This document shows, piece after piece, positions 16,871-25,862 of a stretch of DNA of 64,000 bases (the first letter of the stretch is position 1; each line of letters begins with the position of its first letter). The notes beneath the pieces are model-generated. The model was not told the origin of the DNA. It was given only the letters and a program-made list of their open reading frames with translations, and ran no database searches. The position numbers were made by a program, and so were the translations under genes. Source of the DNA: CAJXZP01 sp963974475 (lineage in GTDB: Bacteria > Bacteroidota > Bacteroidia > Flavobacteriales_G > Salibacteraceae); contig CAXBCR010000020.1 in assembly GCA_963974475.1 (NCBI GenBank), positions 1 to 64,000 on the forward strand. The letters run 5' to 3'.

Positions 16871-17857
16871 CTATTTCTTGATGTAACCTTCGAAGGTATT
16901 ATGTTCTGTTTTGTATAATTCTTCGTGTGAAAGAGATTTGAAATACTCATAAGTAATGGCTAAACCTTCTGCTCTACCAACTTTTGGTTCCCATCCTAGA
17001 ATTTCTCTTGCTCTAGTTATTTCTGGTTGTCTTTGCGTTGGATCATCTTGTGGTAAATCTTTGTAGATTACCTTTTGATCCGTCCCAGTGAGTTTAATGA
17101 TTTCTTCAGCAAATTGACCTATAGTTATTTCTGAAGGGTTACCAATATTAACCGGGTCATGCGTATTACTTAGTAATAAACGATAGATCCCTTCAATCAA
17201 ATCGTCAACGTAACAAAATGATCTGGTTTGACTTCCATCTCCAAAAATAGTTAGATCTTCACCACGTAAAGCTTGACCGATGAATGCAGGTAATACACGT
17301 CCATCATTTAAACGCATTCTAGGTCCATACGTGTTAAAAATCCTTACAATTCTTGTATCTACATTATGGTAGGTGTGATAGGCCATTGTAGCTGCTTCCA
17401 TGTAGCGTTTTGCCTCATCGTAAACACCTCTTGGACCAACAGGATTCACGTGTCCATAATAACTTTCTACTTGCGGATGAACCTTAGGGTCACCATAAAC
17501 TTCCGAAGTGGAAGCAATTAAAATCCGAGCATTTTTTGATTTTGCTAAACCTAATAAATTGTGCGTTCCATAAGAACCTACTTTTAGGGTTTGAATCGGA
17601 ATTTTTAAATAATCAATTGGTGAAGCAGGTGATGCAAAATGTAAAATGTAATCCAACTCGCCTGGTACATGAACAAACTTTGAAACATCGTGGTTTACAA
17701 ATTCAAAATGAGGATTATTATAGAGGTGCTCTATATTCTTTAAATCTCCTGTAATTAGATTGTCCATACCAATCACACGATGACCTTCTTTCAAAAATCG
17801 ATCACATAAATGAGAGCCTAAGAATCCTGCTGCTCCTGTTATTAAAACTGTTTTCAT
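16871..17857 (-). CDS. UDP-glucuronate decarboxylase (UDP-xylose synthase)
   Basis: The 328-residue extended short-chain dehydrogenase has NAD-binding GAAGFLG at 8-14, the catalytic Y146-xxx-K150 pair (YDEAK) and STSEVYG at about 116-122. The PRGVYDEAKRYMEA and RVVRIFNTYGPRM-like regions (RIVRIFNTYGPRM here) mark the UXS subfamily. It converts UDP-glucuronate to UDP-xylose. The UDP-glucose dehydrogenase that makes its substrate lies directly upstream on the same strand. Confidence 0.92.
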   Translation of the reverse strand: MKTVLITGAAGFLGSHLCDRFLKEGHRVIGMDNLITGDLKNIEHLYNNPHFEFVNHDVSKFVHVPGELDYILHFASPASPIDYLKIPIQTLKVGSYGTHNLLGLAKSKNARILIASTSEVYGDPKVHPQVESYYGHVNPVGPRGVYDEAKRYMEAATMAYHTYHNVDTRIVRIFNTYGPRMRLNDGRVLPAFIGQALRGEDLTIFGDGSQTRSFCYVDDLIEGIYRLLLSNTHDPVNIGNPSEITIGQFAEEIIKLTGTDQKVIYKDLPQDDPTQRQPEITRAREILGWEPKVGRAEGLAITYEYFKSLSHEELYKTEHNTFEGYIKK

Positions 17858-17878
17858 ACCTAAATTTGATTTCTTTAT

Positions 17879-17900
17879 AAAAGAGGGCTCTCCCTCTTTT
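17879..17900 (-). other. Hairpin between the UDP-glucose dehydrogenase and decarboxylase genes
   Basis: A 9-bp perfect stem (17879-17887 with 17892-17900) with loop CTCT lies in the 60-base gap of the operon. On the minus strand four T close the stem, but only a weak T-run follows, so it may attenuate or protect the mRNA rather than terminate. Confidence 0.5.
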
Positions 17901-17917
17901 ACATTAATTTTAATTGA

Positions 17918-19261
17918 TTATTTTTTCACCTCTTCTCTACCAATTGAATTGTAGTAAAATCCAAGCTCTTGCATGTTTTTGAGGTCATATAGATTACGTC
18001 CATCAAAAATTACCTTTTCTTTTAATTGATTAGCAATTTTGGTGAAATTAGGGTTTCTAAAAATTTGCCATTCTGTAAAAATTAAAAGTGCATCAGCTGC
18101 ATCTAAGGCATCATACTCATTAGATACATAAGAGATTTTGTCGCCTATTAATTCTTTTACATTGTCCATTGCTTCAGGGTCAAAGGCTGTAATTTCAGCA
18201 CCCGCTGCTATTAATTCATCTATGATATATAAAGCTGGTGCTTCTCGAATATCGTCTGTGTCGGGTTTAAATGCAAGACCCCAAACAGCGAATTTTTTTC
18301 CTTTTAAATCATTATTGTAAAAGTCCTTGATTTTGGGAACAAGAACTGTTTTTTGTGTTTTGTTCACGTCCATAACTGCATTAAGAATTTTAAAATCATA
18401 TTCTGCTTCGGAAGATGATTTTGCTAATGCCTGTACATCTTTTGGAAAACAACTTCCTCCATAGCCAATCCCTGGAAATAGGAATCTATTACCAATCCTA
18501 GTATCGGTTCCAATTCCTCTCCTGACATCATCAACATTAGCACCTAAGAGTTCACATAAGTTAGCAATTTCATTCATAAATGAAATTTTTGTTGCTAAAA
18601 ATGAGTTTGCTGCATATTTGGTTAATTCTGCGGATTTTTCGTCCATAAAAATAACTGGGTTTCCTTGACGTACAAATGGAGCGTAAATTTTGTCCATTAA
18701 ATCATTTGCACGTTGAGATGAGGAGCCAATCACAATTCGGTCGGGTTTCATGAAATCATCCACCGCAAATCCTTCACGTAAAAACTCTGGGTTTGATACT
18801 ACATCAAAATCAGGGCGATTTATGGTGTCGTTACCAAATCGAGAATCCAATGCCTTATTTAATGCTTTTTCCACCTTTTCAGATGTTCCTACCGGAACGG
18901 TACTTTTGTCAATAACTACTTTGTAATCCGTAATCATTTCACCTAAGTCTTTTGCTACTCCTAAGATATAAGAGAGGTCGGCACTCCCATCTTCTCCAGG
19001 AGGGGTAGGTAGGGCAAGAAAAATAATTGTGCTATCTTGAATTGCTGATTTTAAATCAGTCGTAAATTGAAGTCTATTTTGTTTTATGTTTCTTTCAAAA
19101 AGAACGTCTAAGTGTGGTTCGTAAATGGGTACAATACCCGCTTTCATCTTTTCCACTTTTTTAACGTCAATGTCAACGCAAGTTACATTTGCGCCACTTT
19201 CAGCTAGACAAGTTCCGGTAACCAAACCTACATATCCTGTTCCAACAACTGTAATATTCAT
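17918..19261 (-). CDS. ugd: UDP-glucose 6-dehydrogenase
   Basis: The 447-residue enzyme oxidises UDP-glucose to UDP-glucuronate with two NAD+. The Rossmann GTGYVG is at 7-12, NPEFLREG at about 158-165, and the catalytic cysteine is C271 in GYGGSCFPKD. It feeds the decarboxylase downstream, giving UDP-xylose for surface polysaccharide. The 218-base gap to the divergent gene at 19480 must hold both promoters. Confidence 0.95.
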   Translation of the reverse strand: MNITVVGTGYVGLVTGTCLAESGANVTCVDIDVKKVEKMKAGIVPIYEPHLDVLFERNIKQNRLQFTTDLKSAIQDSTIIFLALPTPPGEDGSADLSYILGVAKDLGEMITDYKVVIDKSTVPVGTSEKVEKALNKALDSRFGNDTINRPDFDVVSNPEFLREGFAVDDFMKPDRIVIGSSSQRANDLMDKIYAPFVRQGNPVIFMDEKSAELTKYAANSFLATKISFMNEIANLCELLGANVDDVRRGIGTDTRIGNRFLFPGIGYGGSCFPKDVQALAKSSSEAEYDFKILNAVMDVNKTQKTVLVPKIKDFYNNDLKGKKFAVWGLAFKPDTDDIREAPALYIIDELIAAGAEITAFDPEAMDNVKELIGDKISYVSNEYDALDAADALLIFTEWQIFRNPNFTKIANQLKEKVIFDGRNLYDLKNMQELGFYYNSIGREEVKK

Positions 19262-19444
19262 ACTTTTTATTTAAAGGGATTTAAAATAATAACTCCTGAA
19301 AATTGAATGAAAATATTCAGGAATAATAAGACTTGCAAATTTAGGCTAGAGTGTGGTCTCAAAAAAGACATTTACCTTTAAATTAGGTAGCACCTATCGG
19401 TAATTTTACTCCATTAAAATTGAATTTCAAATGATGTTAAAATG

Positions 19445-19475
19445 TTTGAATCTATTAACTTTAAGAATATCTTCG
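19445..19475 (+). promoter_or_regulatory. Candidate promoter abutting the 19480 start codon
   Basis: TTTG (19445-19448), a 19-base spacer and TATCTTCG (19468-19475) fit the Bacteroidota consensus with one mismatch. The predicted transcript start would fall at or next to the ATG at 19480. Confidence 0.4.
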
Positions 19476-19479
19476 CATC

Positions 19480-20232
19480 ATGGGTAAATGGTGGGTTGTA
19501 TTTTTTTTGTTGTGTGTTAGTTTAACCTCTAAATCTCAAGTAAGTGTCAAAGATTCTACTGTTTTTGCACCAATTATTGATTTTTCGTATGCGTATAAAA
19601 TTCCTGGTGGTGATTTAGCGAACCGTTTTGGTAATCACTCCGAAATTGGAGTCTCGTTTTTATTTAAAACTAGAAAGAACTTTATTTATGGGGTGGATTG
19701 GAATTACATTTTCGGTAATAAGGTAAAGGAAGTTGACTTTACCTCTGGTTTTCGTGATTCGAATGGCGGAATTTTAGCTAATAACGGATTGTATTCGGAG
19801 ATTTATTTTTTAGAGCGTGGATTTACTGTATCTGCCAAGTTTGGGCAAATTTTTAATATTTTTTCGGTCAACCCAAATTCCGGAATTATGTTACTAGGGG
19901 GTATTGGAATTATGCAGCATAAAATTAAAATGGAGGATAAATTTCAAGAGGTGCCAATGCTTAGTGGTGACGGGTATTATCAAGGTTATGATCGGTTAAC
20001 GAATGGAGTGATGTTTACAGAATTTGTTGGATATAGATTATTGAGTAATAGAAGGTTGATAAATGTGTTCGCTGGGTTTGAGTTTACACAAGCGATGACT
20101 AAAAACAGAAGAGAAACCAATTTTGATACAGGATTAAAAGATGAAATGAACCGTATGGATTTAACTGTGGGGTTTAAACTTGGGTTTTCACTGCCATTGT
20201 ATAAGCCTACTCCGCAAGAATATTATTATTAA
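19480..20232 (+). CDS. Conserved hypothetical outer-membrane beta-barrel protein
   Basis: The 250-residue protein has a signal peptide (WWVVFFLLCVSLTSKSQ, cleavage near residue 20) and alternating aromatic/polar strands such as SEIGVSFLFKTRKNFIYGVDWNYIFG, suggesting a small beta-barrel. It is separated by 2 bases from kdtA. The same pairing occurs in other Bacteroidota as far as I recall. A role in the LPS or outer-membrane context is inference from this link. Confidence 0.8.
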   Translation: MGKWWVVFFLLCVSLTSKSQVSVKDSTVFAPIIDFSYAYKIPGGDLANRFGNHSEIGVSFLFKTRKNFIYGVDWNYIFGNKVKEVDFTSGFRDSNGGILANNGLYSEIYFLERGFTVSAKFGQIFNIFSVNPNSGIMLLGGIGIMQHKIKMEDKFQEVPMLSGDGYYQGYDRLTNGVMFTEFVGYRLLSNRRLINVFAGFEFTQAMTKNRRETNFDTGLKDEMNRMDLTVGFKLGFSLPLYKPTPQEYYY

Positions 20233-20234
20233 TC

Positions 20235-21491
20235 ATGCGAATAATCTATAAGTTAGTTACAAAATCATATTTCGGTCTGTTAAGAGCAGGGTCATTAGTG
20301 AATAATAAAGCTAAACTTTGGACAAATGGAAGGAAGGGGTTTGTAGAAAAGGTGAATACTATTCATGTAACCGAACCCTTAATTTGGTTCCATTGTGCTT
20401 CTTTGGGTGAATTTGAGCAAGGAAAGCCTGTTATGGAAGCTTTTATGGCGCGTCATCCTAATTGGTTATTGTTGGTTACTTTTTTTTCTCCATCTGGTTT
20501 TGAAATTCGAAAGGATTATGAATTGGCAGATTACGTGTTCTATTTACCTAATGAATCTAAATCAAATATTGAAGTCTTTCTAAAAACGTTTAACCCTAAA
20601 ATAGCAGTTTTTGTCAAATATGATTTTTGGTATGACTATATGCGTGCTTTATTTAAAAGGAATGTCCCATTAATTTTTATTTCTTCTACATTTCGCAAGA
20701 ATCAATTATTTTTTAAACCCTATGCAGGTTGGTTTCTTAACCAAATAAAGCGCGTTGAAATGTTTTTTGTTCAGGATGAGGAGTCCAAGTTGTTATTGGA
20801 AAAATTTGGCGTTAAAAAAGTTGAAATCAGTGGTGATACTCGATTTGATAGGGTTACGGATACCGTAAACCGTGACGAAGAAATTCCGGGGATGTCGGAG
20901 TTTAAATCAGCGAATAAACTATTGGTTTTTGGAAGTGCTTGGGGTAAAGAAACAGAATTTGCTATAGAAATATCTAAGCGTATGCCAAATGGCTGGAAGA
21001 TGCTATTTGCTCCGCACGAAATTAAAGCTACCAAGATTGATGAATTTATTAAATCAGCAGCAGGGTCAAAAGTATTGTTTTCGGAATTGGAGAAAAATAA
21101 TGGTGGAGATAAGGATATTTTGGTGTTAAATACAGTAGGGCATTTAGCGCGACTGTATAAATATGCTGATGTGGCTGTTGTGGGAGGAGGATTTACCGAT
21201 GGTATACATAATATATTAGAACCTTTGGTATTTGGAGTTCCCGTTTTCTTTGGTCCTAATCATTTGAAATTTAGTGAAGGGCAATTAGCAATAAATAATG
21301 GGGTGGGAGAGGAACTATCTGATTTTAATACTTTTCAAAATAGTTTTTTAAACTTAGCTTCAAATTCAAAATTGCTGGATACAAAGCGTGAAAAGGCGAA
21401 GTTGTTTGTTCAAAATAGAAGAGGGGCAACGGAAAAAATTGCAAAGTTTTTGAATAAAATTGGACAGATTATTTCCTGCCAGATTTATTAG
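20235..21491 (+). CDS. kdtA: 3-deoxy-D-manno-octulosonic acid (Kdo) transferase
   Basis: The 418-residue GT30 glycosyltransferase adds Kdo from CMP-Kdo to lipid A precursor. The N-terminal domain has the conserved HCASLGEFEQ with catalytic Glu E59. The C-terminal donor-binding domain contains VVGGGFTDGIHNILEPLVFGVPVFFGP. The usual N-terminal membrane helix is weak. Its last 23 bases overlap the convergent lipoprotein gene at 21469. Confidence 0.95.
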   Translation: MRIIYKLVTKSYFGLLRAGSLVNNKAKLWTNGRKGFVEKVNTIHVTEPLIWFHCASLGEFEQGKPVMEAFMARHPNWLLLVTFFSPSGFEIRKDYELADYVFYLPNESKSNIEVFLKTFNPKIAVFVKYDFWYDYMRALFKRNVPLIFISSTFRKNQLFFKPYAGWFLNQIKRVEMFFVQDEESKLLLEKFGVKKVEISGDTRFDRVTDTVNRDEEIPGMSEFKSANKLLVFGSAWGKETEFAIEISKRMPNGWKMLFAPHEIKATKIDEFIKSAAGSKVLFSELEKNNGGDKDILVLNTVGHLARLYKYADVAVVGGGFTDGIHNILEPLVFGVPVFFGPNHLKFSEGQLAINNGVGEELSDFNTFQNSFLNLASNSKLLDTKREKAKLFVQNRRGATEKIAKFLNKIGQIISCQIY

Positions 21492-21741
21492 AGGAAGAGC
21501 CTTTATGTTGTCTTTTTCTGAAATTATTACTTTGACTCCACTTTTTTGCCTTTCTATTTGACTTTTTGTACTGTTGATTTGAATATCCCCGTTTCTTAAG
21601 TTTCTTATTTTGTTCCATGCGTGCATTATAAACACGTGTAGAGGAATAATAAACTGGACGTCTACAAGAACCAAATAGCAAAACTGTTGCTAAGATTGCA
21701 ATGGTAAAAAATAGTTGGATATGCCTTTTTTGGCTGTTCAT
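21469..21741 (-). CDS. Small basic putative lipoprotein
   Basis: The 90-residue protein has a hydrophobic signal (IQLFFTIAILATVLLFGSC) with lipobox FGSC at Cys26. The mature part is strongly basic and Ser/Asn/Gln-rich (KKLKKRGYSNQQYKKSNRKAK). It is convergent with kdtA and overlaps its 3' end. The same bases also carry a longer shadow frame; this one is preferred for its clear signal. The function is unknown; binding to anionic polymers is a guess. Confidence 0.6.
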   Translation of the reverse strand: MNSQKRHIQLFFTIAILATVLLFGSCRRPVYYSSTRVYNARMEQNKKLKKRGYSNQQYKKSNRKAKKWSQSNNFRKRQHKGSSSNKSGRK

Positions 21742-21920
21742 TTTTTTATTGTAATTGTCAATAAATCTTTACGTAGCAGATAGTTTGTACTGCACTTTTT
21801 CAATCGATAAAAGTATGTTTTTTTACTCCTTCTCAAACGGAAATTTAAGGAAGTTATTTAGATAAATTGTTAAAAGCTTTAAGTATTGCTTTTTACTTCA
21901 GTTTTCCGTTATTTTTTTCA

Positions 21921-21956
21921 ATAAAAAAGCCGTTAAAACTTGCGTTTTAACGGCTT
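21921..21956 (-). terminator. Terminator of the tRNA-Gly-tRNA-Leu transcript
   Basis: A 13-bp perfect stem (21927-21939 with 21944-21956) runs into A at 21921-21928 except T at 21922, read as a T-run on the minus strand. It begins two bases past tRNA-Leu. Confidence 0.85.
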
Positions 21957-21958
21957 AG

Positions 21959-22042
21959 TACCCGGGGCGGGACTTGAACCCGCACGGACCAAAGTCCATT
22001 GGATTTTAAGTCCAACGTGTCTACCAATTCCACCACCCGGGC
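21959..22042 (-). tRNA. tRNA-Leu (anticodon TAA)
   Basis: The 84-base class II tRNA has acceptor GCCCGGG/CCCGGGT, anticodon arm TTGGA-CTTAAAA-TCCAA (anticodon TAA), a long variable arm and T-loop TTCAAGT. The CCA end is not encoded. Confidence 0.96.
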
Positions 22043-22081
22043 TTGGAAACTTTAAAGTCGTTTTGTCCTTTGCGACTGTTG

Positions 22082-22154
<73 letters not shown>

Positions 22155-22275
22155 AATAAATAATTCAATTTTACTATCTCCGATTAAGTGGATAAATATC
22201 CACCTTTGTAATCGGGCAACAAAAGTACATTTTTTACAAACCTAGCAATACAAAAAATGCAGTTTTTTCAATAAA

Positions 22276-24906
22276 TTATCCTTTATTTAATTTGTTTTTT
22301 ATTTCGTTTAGTTTCATCAATGCCTCTATTGGAGTTAACGTGTTGATATCCGTATCCATAATGATGGTTTTTAGTTCCGCGAGCGCTGGGTCATCGAGTT
22401 GAAAAAAACTGAGTTGAACATTTTCTTGGTCAGCAACATCCTTCATTATTTCGGTTTCCGACTGATTGGAATGACTATTTTCTAATCTGGTCATAATTTC
22501 ATTTGCTTTGGTAATTACTTTTTTAGGCATCCCTGCCATTTTTGCTACATGAATACCAAAACTGTGGTTACTACCTCCCGGTTCCAGTGTGCGAATGAAA
22601 ATGATTTTATTGTTAAGTTCTTTTATTGAGACATTGTAATTTCGAATCCGAGGAAAAGCTTTGGACATTTCATTTAATTCGTGGTAGTGAGTAGCGAACA
22701 ATGTTTTTGGGCGCTTGTTTGAAGTGTGAATATATTCAGCTATTGCCCAGGCAATAGAAATACCATCATAGGTACTCGTACCCCTTCCAATTTCATCCAA
22801 TAAAATCAGGCTTCTTTCGGATAAGTTATTGAGAATGCTGGCTGTTTCGTTCATTTCAACCATAAAGGTGGATTCCCCCATAGAAATATTGTCTGAAGCA
22901 CCAACTCGAGTAAAAACTTTGTCTACCAGTCCAATGGAAGCTGATTTTGCGGGTACATAACTACCTATTTGAGCTAGCAGCACAATCAGTGCTGTTTGAC
23001 GTAATAACGCTGATTTTCCGGACATATTAGGGCCCGTTATCATAATGACTTGTTGGTCTTCGTTATTCAGGATAACATCATTTGGAATATAATGCTCACC
23101 AGCTGGAAGGAGTTGTTCAATTACTGGATGACGCCCTTGGGTGATGTTAATTTCTAAAGTATCATTTACTTCGGGCTGGCAATAATTATTCTTTCTAGCC
23201 AGCTCGGAAAAAGCAATTAAACAATCGAGTTTTGCTACAATACGCGCATTAGACTGAATAGGTTCAATATAATCCGTAAGTGATTGTAGAAGCTCCGTAA
23301 ATATTTGTGATTCAATGGTGTGAATTTTATCCTCTGCGCCTAAAATCTTTATCTCATATTCTTTTAGTTCTTCGGTAATATATCGCTCAGCATTTACTAA
23401 CGTCTGTTTTCGGGTCCATTGTTCTGGTACTTTGTCTTTGTAGGTATTTCTAACTTCAAAATAATATCCAAATACATTGTTAAATCCAATTTTTAGAGAG
23501 TTGATACCCGAATTTTGGCTCTCCCTTTCTTGTAAATTCTTTAGGTATTCTTTACTGTTATTTAGCAATAATCTTAGTTCATCTAGTTCGGGTGATACAC
23601 CATCCTTTATGGTATTTCCTTTTGCTAACTGAACCGGTGCTTCATCATTTATTTCTCGTTCGATTCGGTCACGGATTAAGGTGCATGGGTTCAATTGTTC
23701 CGAAATTACCTGTAGCTGTTCGTTATTGGCATTTTTGGTTGATTCGATAACAGGGAGTAAGGAATGAAGGTTTCTTTTAAGCGTTACAACTTCTCTTGGG
23801 TTTATTCGTTGCAGCGCCACTTTGGAAATAAGCCGTTCCAAATCCCCTATTTGCTTAACCGAGGTTTTTATTAGGTCGGAAGCTTCTTGATTTTCGATAA
23901 AATGTTTCACAATAAGTTGCCGCTTCAGGATGGGTGATTTGTGCTTTAAAGGTAAGGCTAACCATCTTTTCATAAGTCTCGAACCCATTGGACTACAACC
24001 TGAATCTAATATATCAATTAAGGTTTGCGCATTTTCATTTGGCGAATAGAATAATTCCAAATTCCGAATAGTAAACCGGTCTAACCAAACGTGATTTTCT
24101 TGTTCTATGCGTGAAATATTGTTGATATGAGAGACTTGATGATGTTGTGTGTCTTTCAAATAGTGAAGACATGCGCCTGCAGCAATTATTCCGAGATTTA
24201 ACTCTTGAATTCCAAAGCCTTTGAGATTTTTTGATTTAAAGTGTTTAAGTAAGGATTCTGTGGCATATTCTTCGGTAAATACCCATTCATCTAGGTAGTA
24301 AATATATTTTCCAGACCCAAATACTTCAAGAAACTCATTCTTTTTTTGTCGTTCTACAAGAATCTCTGTGGGTGAAAAGCTTTGCAAAAGTTTGTCGACA
24401 TAATCAAATGGGCCTTGGGTGGTTAAAAACTCTCCGGTGGAAATATCCAAAAAGGAAACACCTGCTTCTTTTTTACTAAAAAATACTGAAGCTAAATAAT
24501 TGTTTTTGTCATGGTCAAAGGTATTGTCTCTTGTAGAAACACCGGGGGTTACCAATTCCGTAATTCCTCGCTTTACAATGTTTTTTGTGTTTTTGGATAT
24601 ACTTGAATCTTCCAATTGATCACAAAGCGCAACTCGTTCACCAGCACGAACTAATTTAGGCAAATAAGTGTCTAAAGAATGATGCGGAAAACCTGCTAGT
24701 TCAATAGTAGCTGCCTTTCCATTTTTCCGTTTAGTAAGCACTATACCTAATATTTTGGATGCTTTAATGGCATCGCTTCCAAATGTTTCATAAAAGTCAC
24801 CTACACGAAAAAGAAGAATAGCGTCTGGATATTTTGCTTTAAAGCTATTATACTGACGCATTAATGGGGTTTCTTTATCTGAATCTTTATTTTGCTTTGC
24901 TGCCAT
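22276..24906 (-). CDS. mutS: DNA mismatch repair protein MutS
   Basis: The 876-residue protein has the mismatch-binding GDFYETFGSDA near residue 37 (the Phe-x-Glu reader), Walker A GPNMSGKS at 625-632 and ATPase motifs ERSLILLDEIGRGTSTYDG and LFATHYHEL. It recognises mismatches and small loops and recruits MutL. It is divergent from the SpoU methylase. MutS is relevant here because it normally repairs slippage at short repeats like the (CT)16 tract at 58536. Confidence 0.97.
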   Translation of the reverse strand: MAAKQNKDSDKETPLMRQYNSFKAKYPDAILLFRVGDFYETFGSDAIKASKILGIVLTKRKNGKAATIELAGFPHHSLDTYLPKLVRAGERVALCDQLEDSSISKNTKNIVKRGITELVTPGVSTRDNTFDHDKNNYLASVFFSKKEAGVSFLDISTGEFLTTQGPFDYVDKLLQSFSPTEILVERQKKNEFLEVFGSGKYIYYLDEWVFTEEYATESLLKHFKSKNLKGFGIQELNLGIIAAGACLHYLKDTQHHQVSHINNISRIEQENHVWLDRFTIRNLELFYSPNENAQTLIDILDSGCSPMGSRLMKRWLALPLKHKSPILKRQLIVKHFIENQEASDLIKTSVKQIGDLERLISKVALQRINPREVVTLKRNLHSLLPVIESTKNANNEQLQVISEQLNPCTLIRDRIEREINDEAPVQLAKGNTIKDGVSPELDELRLLLNNSKEYLKNLQERESQNSGINSLKIGFNNVFGYYFEVRNTYKDKVPEQWTRKQTLVNAERYITEELKEYEIKILGAEDKIHTIESQIFTELLQSLTDYIEPIQSNARIVAKLDCLIAFSELARKNNYCQPEVNDTLEINITQGRHPVIEQLLPAGEHYIPNDVILNNEDQQVIMITGPNMSGKSALLRQTALIVLLAQIGSYVPAKSASIGLVDKVFTRVGASDNISMGESTFMVEMNETASILNNLSERSLILLDEIGRGTSTYDGISIAWAIAEYIHTSNKRPKTLFATHYHELNEMSKAFPRIRNYNVSIKELNNKIIFIRTLEPGGSNHSFGIHVAKMAGMPKKVITKANEIMTRLENSHSNQSETEIMKDVADQENVQLSFFQLDDPALAELKTIIMDTDINTLTPIEALMKLNEIKNKLNKG

Positions 24907-24999
24907 TATTTTTTGTGTTCCTTTGTAATCTTAAGCGTTCAAAATAAAAATTATGCTTCGGATAGGGCTGTTTTTATGCCCGCTCATTTTAGAATAGTT

Positions 25000-25530
25000 A
25001 TGAACAGAAAGTTAAAAACTACAGACCTTCATCGGTTGGATATTGACCAATACAAAAGCAGTGGAAAACATCCTATCGTTGTGGTTTTAGATAGTATTAG
25101 AAGTTTACATAATGTAGGTTCAGTTTTTCGTACTTCGGATGCTTTTCGGATTCAGAAAGTAGTACTTTGTGGACTTACTGCTCAGCCTCCCCATAAGGAA
25201 ATTCATAAAACTGCCTTGGGAGCTACAGAAACGGTAGAATGGGAGTATTTTGAGAATGTGATGGATGCAGTGGCCAACCTGAAATCTGAAGGGTTTGCTA
25301 TTGTTTCTGCGGAGCAAGCTGAGAAAACGGTAAAGTTGCAAGATTTGCATAAAAAAAGCCATCCGAAGATGGCATTTGTATTTGGTAATGAGGTTTTTGG
25401 TGTGAACCAAGAAGTTATTTCAAATTCAGATTTTGTATTAGAAATTCCTCAATTCGGTACTAAGCATTCGTTTAATATCTCAGTTAGTGTAGGGATTGTG
25501 CTCTGGGAAGCAATGAAACCTAACCTCTAA
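25000..25530 (+). CDS. SpoU/TrmH-family RNA 2'-O-methyltransferase
   Basis: The protein has 176 residues from ATG 25000. Earlier in-frame starts back to 24892 would overlap mutS and add an unlike N-terminus. The three SpoU motifs are present: SIRSLHNVGSVFRTSDAF, FVFGNEVFGV and NISVSVGIVLWE, which form the trefoil-knot SAM site. The target RNA cannot be read from the sequence. Confidence 0.9.
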   Translation: MNRKLKTTDLHRLDIDQYKSSGKHPIVVVLDSIRSLHNVGSVFRTSDAFRIQKVVLCGLTAQPPHKEIHKTALGATETVEWEYFENVMDAVANLKSEGFAIVSAEQAEKTVKLQDLHKKSHPKMAFVFGNEVFGVNQEVISNSDFVLEIPQFGTKHSFNISVSVGIVLWEAMKPNL

Positions 25531-25541
25531 CCAAAATCAAT

Positions 25542-25733
25542 TTACTTAGCGCAAGTCCACCCATTGTCTTCGTGAACTTTTATTGCTGAATTGTAAGCTT
25601 CACCTTTACTACAAACTTCGCTGGTGAGCGTTCCTTTATCTGCATCATTAAACGTACAAGTAGCGCATTTTTGGCAGCTAGTTGTAATACTAAATAAAGC
25701 AATAACGCTAGCGAATATTAATGTCTTTTTCAT
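25542..25733 (-). CDS. Small Cys-rich putative lipoprotein
   Basis: The 63-residue protein has a lipoprotein signal with lipobox TTSC (Cys20) and four more cysteines in the short mature part (CQKCATCTF, then two further Cys). The pattern suggests disulfides or metal binding. It is monocistronic, convergent with the SpoU gene. I do not recognise a function. Confidence 0.65.
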   Translation of the reverse strand: MKKTLIFASVIALFSITTSCQKCATCTFNDADKGTLTSEVCSKGEAYNSAIKVHEDNGWTCAK

Positions 25734-25809
25734 TTTAGAATATTTAGATTAGCAAATATAGACTTTCTTAAAGGCTTTAAAAATTCTTTTCTAATGGAAA
25801 ATTTGGACA

Positions 25810-25840
25810 AAAAAATACCGAGAGAAAATTCCCTCGGTAT
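25810..25840 (-). terminator. Terminator after the OmpA/TPR lipoprotein gene
   Basis: On the minus strand an 8-bp stem (25840-25833 with 25822-25815) is followed by a T-run (25815-25810). It lies 23 bases past the stop codon at 25863. Confidence 0.7.
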
Positions 25841-25862
25841 CCAGTTTTGTTATCCTTTATTA

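Noticed and set aside
21366..21674. Alternative minus-strand frame overlapping kdtA end
   Set aside because: It overlaps kdtA by 126 bases and has no signal or domain; the frame 21469-21741 has a lipobox and less overlap.
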